From the NCBI GenBank assembly GCA_900088475.1, contig FLMG01004137.1, positions 154,313 to 178,336 of the forward strand: DNA of 24,024 nucleotides, given 5' to 3'. Positions 7,710 through 24,024 of this stretch are shown one piece after another. Source of the DNA: Hyphochytrium catenoides. Taxonomy: Eukaryota > Sar > Hyphochytriomycetes > Hyphochytriales > Hyphochytriaceae. The notes under the pieces are model-generated. The model was given only the letters and a program-made list of their open reading frames with translations, did no database searches and had not been told where the DNA came from. Positions within the stretch are counted from its first letter, which is position 1, and the number at the start of each line of letters is the position of its first letter. Both the position numbers and the translations under genes were made by a program.

Positions 7710-9588
7710 TTAGTGTCTATAAAAAGACTCTTCCTCAGTACTTATAAGCTCATAGCCTGGTATTCCTTCAAGGATACTGCGGCAGGGAGATAATGAACGT
7801 ATGATGAAGTCCTTCAAGGTTTGACTATGCAGCATAAGGCTGCCGAGTCGCACCCACCACGTCCACTCCCGGTTAACAGCCACATGGACTTCTGAGCGTG
7901 AAGACGGGTAACTTGCAGGACTATAGCCCATCTCTTGCGCTTGCACCAAAACTGAGCAAAAATACCTAGACCAAGGGGCCAGGCGGTTATTACAAGCTTC
8001 TCAGGTAGAAACAAGTGTCTCCTACTGAGAGTCGTACCTAGCAGCCAGCTTTAGAGAGACATCGCACACTAGGGCAAGCAGCCGAGGGTGCAGAGTCCAT
8101 AACCTCCATCTGCATAGCGGTATATTGAGTGCCTTTTATAGCTTGACTATACTATTATGTAGGTCTGCTTACCCGAAGGAGGATTCTTGCTTCAATGTGT
8201 CTTCCAAATGTTGAATCAAACACTTCTCCACGCGTTGGGTGCAATCGCATGCCGGATTCTCGCACGAGTGGGTTCTCACCTCCACCAGTGTCAGGCAAAG
8301 AATCTCCTGACAGGGCCAACACAGCAAACAGGGTCAGCTGAACCTACTTGCGGTGCCTCAGAGTTAGGGAACCTACCAGACAGTCATCATCCTCCTGGGC
8401 ATGAGCAAACACCCGCCGCACTAGGTGTTCCACTTGACTGGCCGCGCTAACAGGGATGATGTCAGTTTTCTGGTCTTTATGCAAGAGACTCCTCAATCGC
8501 AATGTCACTGCGGCCGCATCTGTCCTTAGCCGGATGGTCTTGGACTCCAGCAAATAGCTGGGGAGGCTTGGTACATTCCAAGCCATACCGAAGGCTAGAT
8601 AATGACAAGTTACGTGGGCCAGTCTTTATAACTTCGTAGACAATATGTAGGTCTCTATACCCGCCACCATCTCGCTACCGAGCTTTACGGCTAGCACTCG
8701 TGCTGCTTGAAGGTGATTAGAAGTCATGGATGAGGTTTGCACAGTTTCGGCAATATCTTGTGCCAGCTTCTGCCGGCTATGGCCATTGCTGGTGGAAGGA
8801 GCCGTACTTGCAAGCTGCTCATATTGACGTAAAACTGCCGCAAAAAAGACTGGGAAGTCCGGATGCGTTGCCACGAATCTGCTTTGAATGATCCCTCTGA
8901 GGAGCACCTCACGGCCTGGAAGAGCGAGATTAGCAAACTTGTTATATGGCTGCTTGGTAGTGGTGCCCTACTTTTGCGCAGATCGTCGCAGCTGACAGGG
9001 AGTCTTGGGGGGACAGTCTTCCGCTGTAAAGAAGCTTGTAGAGCTTGGTGGTATGCATCTCGGTCAAGAAGCCGCATTACCTTCAATATGTGCGACTTAG
9101 ACAAGGAGGATTATAATGGGGTGAAACTATCACGCACATTCTCTATGTATTCCCCCCACCGCACGGCGTTGGCCAAACTCTGACCGTCCCAGCTGTGTAG
9201 CTCTTCTGTGAGGGCCGAGGACTTCATTCGCTCAAACTCGAGAACCTGAGTAGGTATAAGTTATCTGGTAGTGCTCAGTGAACGACCGCACTCTTTCTTA
9301 CCTGGCCGGTAAACTCCTCCAGGCCAAGATTCCCTGCAGGCCATATGGCAGCGAACATCGGTCTCGACAGGTACTTAGTGGCGGTTCCGAAATGCTATCC
9401 TTTGCTCAAACGATTCCTCACTGCCCATTCCGCCCAAAAGATGGGGCCGTAAAGCCCATACTAGTCAGTGAATGACCTTCCCTTGCAAGCCTTCGTAATA
9501 AGGGATTAATATTCCCCTTCGCGCACAGCCCATTGGCGCTTGATGAAAGCTCAAGTGCGATGATCACCAGCAGAAGGGAAGCAAGCAT
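7710..9588 (-). CDS. Ten-exon gene for a 445-aa helix-rich protein, unrecognised
   Basis: No single ORF reveals this gene; it appears only when exons are joined. In order of transcription: 9588-9422, 9362-9302, 9245-9138, 9095-8972, 8915-8661, 8594-8377, 8306-8280, 8222-8173, 8109-8038, 7965-7710. All introns are GT-AG, 42-72 nt, and every junction keeps phase (1338 nt in total). Exon 7 is only 27 nt. The protein looks mostly alpha-helical and includes LLRGIIQSRFV, HPDFPVFFAAVLRQYEQL and AARVLAVKLGSEMVAAFG. The N-terminus at the chosen ATG is very hydrophobic (MLASLLLVIIALELSSS) and could be a signal anchor. However, the frame is open for about 20 codons upstream, so an earlier coding exon is possible. 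The helical-repeat look recalls scaffold proteins, but no family is recognised. It diverges from the remodeler gene and converges on the F-box-like gene. High confidence in a real gene, low in its N-terminus. Confidence 0.72.
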
Positions 9589-9984
9589 CCAATGTCCTGC
9601 AGATGGAGGATCAAAGTGGAACCAAACAGCTGTGCTGGGCGTGAGCTTCTGGACATGCCTCGTATATTAATGATACAGCGCAACGAAATTAGGGATGTGA
9701 ACGATGTAGCTTAATTTCTCGCGGTACTGTGTGGGAGTTGGTGTGCTAATTCAGAATGGACTACTTTGCCGACTTTGGTTCTGATTGTTACTTGTCGCTT
9801 CGTTCTTCAGGTCGCCTCTCAACCTTCTCTGGGCCAGCGCTCAGCGACACTACCGACGACGGCCATCCTCTCACACTTCCAGAGCGCAGATAAAGGGCGG
9901 ATCCGTTTCACTCTGCTGGTGATAGAGATGTCTGACAATTTCCAAAGAAGGTGAAGTTAAGGGGTAGGTTGAAACACTTTCAGG
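9589..9984. promoter_or_regulatory. Divergent intergenic region / 5' leader of the remodeler gene
   Basis: About 400 bp separate the start codons of two divergent genes, so a shared bidirectional promoter is likely. A 45-codon ORF from ATG 9756 (MDYFADFGSD) to TAA 9891-9893 could be an upstream ORF. Another open frame, about 9811-9953 (VASQPSLGQRS to MSDNFQR), sits after a pyrimidine-rich CAG and could be a 5' exon of the remodeler. Joining it to ATG 9985 would need a 33-nt intron, shorter than any other here. I therefore leave the 5' end unresolved. No TATA box was assigned. Confidence 0.4.
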
Positions 9985-20679
<10,695 letters not shown>

Positions 20680-21396
20680 CACAGCTAGTGTCTTGACTGC
20701 GGCACTTGTGCGGTCTGCTCAGAGTTATGCTATTTATTACATTTGTCCGTAGAGGTTAAGAGTCTACGACGAAACTTTCTCTATAACCTTCCTCACCTAT
20801 GAAACGCTGTAGATATGAGGAAAGATCTCTGGCTTGCTTCTATTTATAAATGCAGCGAGTTAAAAAGTCACCCTATAAATAGAGCTGTGGAAACAGACGA
20901 TATGTGAGAAGTGAATAGGTCGGCCCAATGATCTTCCTACCAAGAGGAGGCCCTTGCTCTGGCCAGTTTACCCCAAGTGTGCACCTTCGAGCGATACTGG
21001 TTGTAAGTTACCGTTTTTGGTGTGTGACCAGCCATCTCATTTTGACGCCAGAATAATGCAGACTTGTAAGAGGGTGACTTGTGTTCCAAGCCCTTGTGGT
21101 CTTTCTAACTCGGCTTATCTAGCATTTGATCGCACGACTCCGCATAGAAGATTGCAGCCTGAGGAAAAGTCCCCAGAAATCGTATGCATGGGACTTCGTA
21201 GTTCTCAAGGCGAGAAACCAGAAATTGGAAAGATCTGCATAGTGAGAGCACGACCTTCTCCTGTTGCGAAGCATAGAACTACTACTGCTTGGCTGGCGGG
21301 AGATGCCACTCGTGGACTTCTTGCTTTATCATAAGAAGGGAGGATCTTGTGGAGCTTTGAGGATCCTAATAACGCTTTCACCAAGGCTATCTCCCT
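20680..21396. other. Intergenic region downstream of the remodeler gene
   Basis: About 700 bp that include the 3' UTR of the remodeler. A 126-codon open frame (20954-21334, +) begins at TTG, shows no family motif and has no splice partner, so it is not called. The stretch is AT-rich near 20840-20880 (two TATAAAT-type words). Nothing else was recognised. Confidence 0.45.
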
Positions 21397-21428
21397 CTTC
21401 TAGTGGGCCTGTGCGGCTTGATCAGTTT
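21397..21428 (+). repeat. Left terminal inverted repeat of the MITE
   Basis: 32 bp, identical to the reverse complement of 21875-21906. The outermost CTT may be a chance extension if the duplication is the CTAG at 21400-21403. It ends in the first TCAGTTT motif. Confidence 0.88.
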
Positions 21429-21552
21429 GGACCCGTCAGTTTGGCAAATACGTCTGCTAACGGTCACTAAAACTGACTGGGTAGTGGTGCAGCTTGATCA
21501 AAAACTGATCAAGTCAGTTGTGCTAGCGGCTAACGTACAATAAAACTGAGTC

Positions 21553-21586
21553 AAACTGAAAATCGAGAGCTCTCGTTTTTCAGTTT
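21553..21586. repeat. 34-bp spacer-free palindrome inside the MITE
   Basis: Seventeen-base arms meet at 21569/21570 with one mismatch (21563 against 21576). The core CGAGAGCTCTCG is perfect, and each arm ends in the AAACTGA/TCAGTTT heptamer. It could extrude as a cruciform or bind a dimeric protein. Confidence 0.75.
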
Positions 21587-21874
21587 TGCAGACGGTTTGC
21601 CGACAGTTTTTCCTATGGCGAAAACCAAGCCTACCCAACCACAAGATAAACCTGACCACCCATCCTGAGGCTGTTGTACTTGTATAAAATCGTTCGTATG
21701 TATCCCCATCATCCCATCCCTTTTGAACGGAAGTTCTGCCTAAAACTGACTGTCGATTTGAGGGGTCCCATTCAGATTGCTGGTGGAAGGCGTCAGAATG
21801 AGCCAAACTGGACGCCCAAAACAGGCTGTTAGCGGCACTTTTGATCAGTTTGTAGGCAGAAAGTGAGGGGCCTA

Positions 21875-21906
21875 AAACTGATCAAGCCGCACAGGCCCAC
21901 TAGAAG
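21875..21906 (-). repeat. Right terminal inverted repeat of the MITE
   Basis: 32 bp, exact reverse complement of 21397-21428. Homology between the two ends stops just inside this repeat. Confidence 0.88.
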
Positions 21907-23397
21907 TAGACGGTGAGTCTTTTACTCCAGAGTATTATAGAGGGACATGTCGATCACGCTATTTTTATCCTTTACTTAGTTCTTCCTTTATTCCTCGTAG
22001 TTCTACTCGTACCTTCCTTACCTTTCCCAGGATCTTATGCCAAGTATGAGCCCTCAGCTTGTTCCTCAATGTAACGAAGTGCCTGAGAAAGCTTGTTGGA
22101 AGATAATACTAGAACCTTGGTATGGGATTGCTATTGCTAACCAGCGCTGTTGGGTTCCGTCTGTAAAGCTAGAACCATGAAAGAGTAGTGAAAGCAGCCG
22201 TCGAGGGGAATCCGCTACATTTATTGTGGCTCCTTGTGGCCCTCAGACAGCCAAATATTGTCCTCAAAGTAGTGATCCATCCCGTCTATTGCCTGGCTGT
22301 TCCTTACTCACCTCCGAAGTCTTTTCTGAGCCTGTCTCACGCAGTCATACCAACTGCAGCAGTGTGATGACCAGCCGAAAGGCCGTCTGACTGGATATCT
22401 ACTGTCCGTCCCCTGGTAGAACAGCCGCACCCAAAGATTGATGCCCCTCCTCTAGAGGGCCTTATCCCAAATAATAAATATAGATATTCGGTATTACAGG
22501 TGAGTCAAGATTAAGTCAGTGTTTACAGCAGCAATTAGGTCGGGGTAGGAGACAATATCGGGGATATCGCTGCCGTAGACTTAGGATGGTTATAACCCCT
22601 GTCCTTTGTCTGGCTTTCACTTCCCTCTCATTCTGCCCTCTCTTTCTCCTTTCTTACCTTTCGCTTTTATAATCTTGATCACTGGAGCTCAGCAGAAGAA
22701 CAACATGCAGACCTGCCGCCAGGCTCTATCGGCTGAAGACTCACTCGGTGCCATAGGAACAGTAGTACTACCTGCGCAACTGGCTCTCTCTGAAGTGTAT
22801 GTCACCCTCTCTCTCCCCTTACATGTACTTGTAGCTTCACTCTTGTTCGTTACATATCTTTTAATGCATGTGGTGGTATCAAAGGCATGTCCACCTCTTC
22901 CAAAGCAACATGCTTTATAATACGATGTGTCTTGTCCAGCAAGATCTCTTCCTCCCACTTCCCTGGAAAATTTTGTGGCCAAACCTGTCATGATGACAAA
23001 CGGATTCCTGTGTGTCAAGCATCATCCTGTTCAGCCAGTTCAGTGAACTCACCGTAGCACCATTCAGATTGGCTACCTTCTGTAAGCAAAGAAGCTCAAA
23101 AGAGAGCCAGGAGGAGCCTTTCGTTGCTGCATTCTGGTTGATATAAAGCTGGAAAAGCAACAATGATGTTGGTGAAATAGTAGCAGTCTTTGTTGGCAGA
23201 CGATACACCCTCACCCTTTCCTCTATCTCTTAAGACGAATGAAGACCCATCCCCCCGCTCTTCTAGACTTCCTCTCATTCTCAAATTGCCTGAAAAGGAG
23301 AAGGAGCACGATCGAGAAGAGGTAGTACGAGACAGCGGAGCTGCAGCGTAGCTCCATCTCCATATCCTCATAGCTCATAGGGGTTTATCTCACAATC
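21907..23397. other. Intergenic region upstream of the glucanase gene
   Basis: About 1.5 kb with no recognisable gene on either strand. Short ORFs on both strands around 22600-23370 lack motifs and clear splice partners. A pyrimidine-rich tract runs about 22607-22668. A TATA-like word (ATATAAAG, near 23141) lies about 250 bp before the glucanase ATG, too far for a confident core-promoter call unless the leader is long. The promoter of the glucanase gene must lie here. Confidence 0.45.
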
Positions 23398-24024
23398 ATG
23401 CGCATACCTCAGTACTACCTGCTGGCCCTCTGCCTGGCGGTCCTGACCGTCTCCTTTCCTTCCACAGTATGTGGTACAAAGGGTGCCCGCCCAACTAAGG
23501 TCCGCGGGGTGAATGTTGGAGGATGGCTGGTGCTAGAGTACTTCATCACGCCCTCCATGTGGGCCAATGCGCCTGAAAAGCTTGAAAAGCACGATGAATA
23601 CTCCTTAGCTAAAGCACTGGGACCCGAAAGAGGGTCGGCTTACATGAAGAAGCACTATTCCACCTTCATCACTGAGGCGGACTTTCAGGTAATGTCGAAG
23701 CTGGGTATCAATGTCGTGAGAGTGCCCATTGGACATTGGGCAGTCATGAAGGACCCTCCTTTCATCTCAGAGTCCTTGCCTTACCTGGACAAGGCCTTCG
23801 AATGGGCCGACAAGTATAACATGTGGATTCTTGTTGACCTCCACACTGCCCCAGGCAGTCAGAACCCTTGGGACCACTCCGGACGAGTGAATCACTACTT
23901 ATGGCCCAACACCACCGAGTATAGAGACCAGACAGTCTCCGTTGTCGGTCAGTTGGCGGCAAGATATTCTAAGAAGAGCAATCTGTATGGCATTGGTATC
24001 CTGAACGAACCGTTTGAGGTTCCT
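23398..24024 (+). CDS. 5' part of a secreted GH5 (GH5_9-type) exo-beta-1,3-glucanase gene
   Basis: The frame opens at ATG 23398 and stays open to the last base (209 codons, no intron so far); the 3' end is outside the window. The N-terminus (MRIPQYYLLALCLAVLTVSF, then VCG) is a signal peptide, with cleavage likely near residue 27. The mature start VRGVNVGGWLVLEYFITPS is the hallmark opening of fungal and stramenopile exo-1,3-beta-glucanases. Further family motifs follow: EADFQVMSKLGINVVRVPIG, YLDKAFEWAD, VDLHTAPGSQNPWDHSGR (His149), and GIGILNEP with the acid/base Glu204. The second catalytic Glu should lie beyond the window. Members release glucose from the non-reducing ends of beta-1,3-glucans, acting on cell wall or on laminarin-type storage glucan. 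Which one applies here cannot be told. One sequon (NTT) is visible. Confidence 0.92.
   Translation, partial: MRIPQYYLLALCLAVLTVSFPSTVCGTKGARPTKVRGVNVGGWLVLEYFITPSMWANAPEKLEKHDEYSLAKALGPERGSAYMKKHYSTFITEADFQVMSKLGINVVRVPIGHWAVMKDPPFISESLPYLDKAFEWADKYNMWILVDLHTAPGSQNPWDHSGRVNHYLWPNTTEYRDQTVSVVGQLAARYSKKSNLYGIGILNEPFEVP

Larger units (their letters stand above)
21397..21906. mobile_element. 510-bp MITE-like non-autonomous DNA transposon
   Basis: The two ends are perfect 32-bp inverted repeats (21397-21428 and 21875-21906), each reading inward as CTTCTAGTGGGCCTG and onward. Inside there is no transposase: the longest open frame (minus strand, 21498-21806) has no transposase motif. The heptamer AAACTGA or its complement TCAGTTT occurs ten times (starts at 21422, 21436, 21470, 21502, 21543, 21553, 21580, 21743, 21845, 21875), like the subterminal repeats that bind transposase in cut-and-paste elements. 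The target duplication is ambiguous: TA, or CTAG (CTAG before TGGGCC and after GGCCCA). The superfamily cannot be fixed. The perfect termini suggest a recent insertion. It sits in intergenic DNA and disrupts no visible gene. Confidence 0.88.

Noticed and set aside
9363-9421. Apparent minus-strand coding stretch reading FGTATKYLSRP
   Set aside because: Using it needs a 27-nt intron; a normal 59-nt GT-AG intron covers this stretch and keeps phase with both neighbouring exons.
20954-21470. Two overlapping plus-strand ORFs downstream of the remodeler gene
   Set aside because: The first starts with TTG, neither has a family motif, and the second runs into the MITE terminus.
21498-21806. 102-codon minus-strand ORF inside the MITE as a transposase remnant
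   Set aside because: No DDE/D motif or DNA-binding domain; it overlaps the palindrome and subterminal repeats.
22606-22920. 104-codon ORF with hydrophobic stretches, possible membrane protein
   Set aside because: It starts at TTG and its hydrophobicity comes from a pyrimidine-rich tract; no splice support.

Overview
This is nuclear DNA from a eukaryote. Almost every gene is cut by GT-AG introns (about 42 to 339 nt) whose exon phases join without a frame error. The protein families are eukaryotic: a CHD-type chromatin remodeler, an F-box-like protein and a secreted GH5 exo-beta-1,3-glucanase. The mix of a GH5_9-type glucanase, a secreted CPAF-like S41 protease and an AP2-like domain fits a microbial eukaryote, and my best guess is a stramenopile alga. 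That placement is an inference of modest confidence, and a fungus-like or other algal lineage is not excluded.

Layout. 1-1195 (+): 3' end of a six-exon gene for an unrecognised protein with a cysteine-rich C-terminus. 1698-4220 (-): intronless gene for a secreted S41 (CPAF/tail-specific-like) peptidase. 4221-6734: 2.5 kb without a convincing gene, rich in short palindromes and holding two foldbacks (5549-5628 and 5950-6133). 6735-7661 (+): intronless gene for a proline-rich protein with an F-box-like helix segment. 7710-9588 (-): a ten-exon gene for a 445-aa unrecognised protein, visible only after splicing. 9589-9984: divergent intergenic or 5' leader region. 9985-20679 (+): a 22-exon gene for a remodeler of about 2518 aa. 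21397-21906: a 510-bp MITE-like element with 32-bp perfect terminal inverted repeats. 21907-23397: no gene recognised. 23398-24024 (+): 5' part of an exo-beta-1,3-glucanase gene that runs off the window.

The main find is the remodeler. Read in order it has a PDZ-like domain, an AP2-like domain, an acidic/basic linker, two chromodomains, a SNF2 motor closest to the CHD6-9/kismet group (but with DEAQ in motif II), a roughly 750-residue disordered linker in one exon, and a C-terminal PHD/zinc-knuckle/extended-PHD (PZP) module of the BRPF/JADE/AF10 type. A CHD motor on the same chain as a PZP histone reader and an AP2-like putative DNA reader is an architecture I do not know. It suggests a one-protein reader-remodeler.

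The genes do not form an evident pathway. The S41 protease and the glucanase are both predicted to be secreted. The F-box-like gene and the 445-aa gene converge with 48 bp between their stop codons. The 445-aa gene and the remodeler diverge from one short shared region. All spliced models were assembled by eye from splice signals and phase, and need transcript support.
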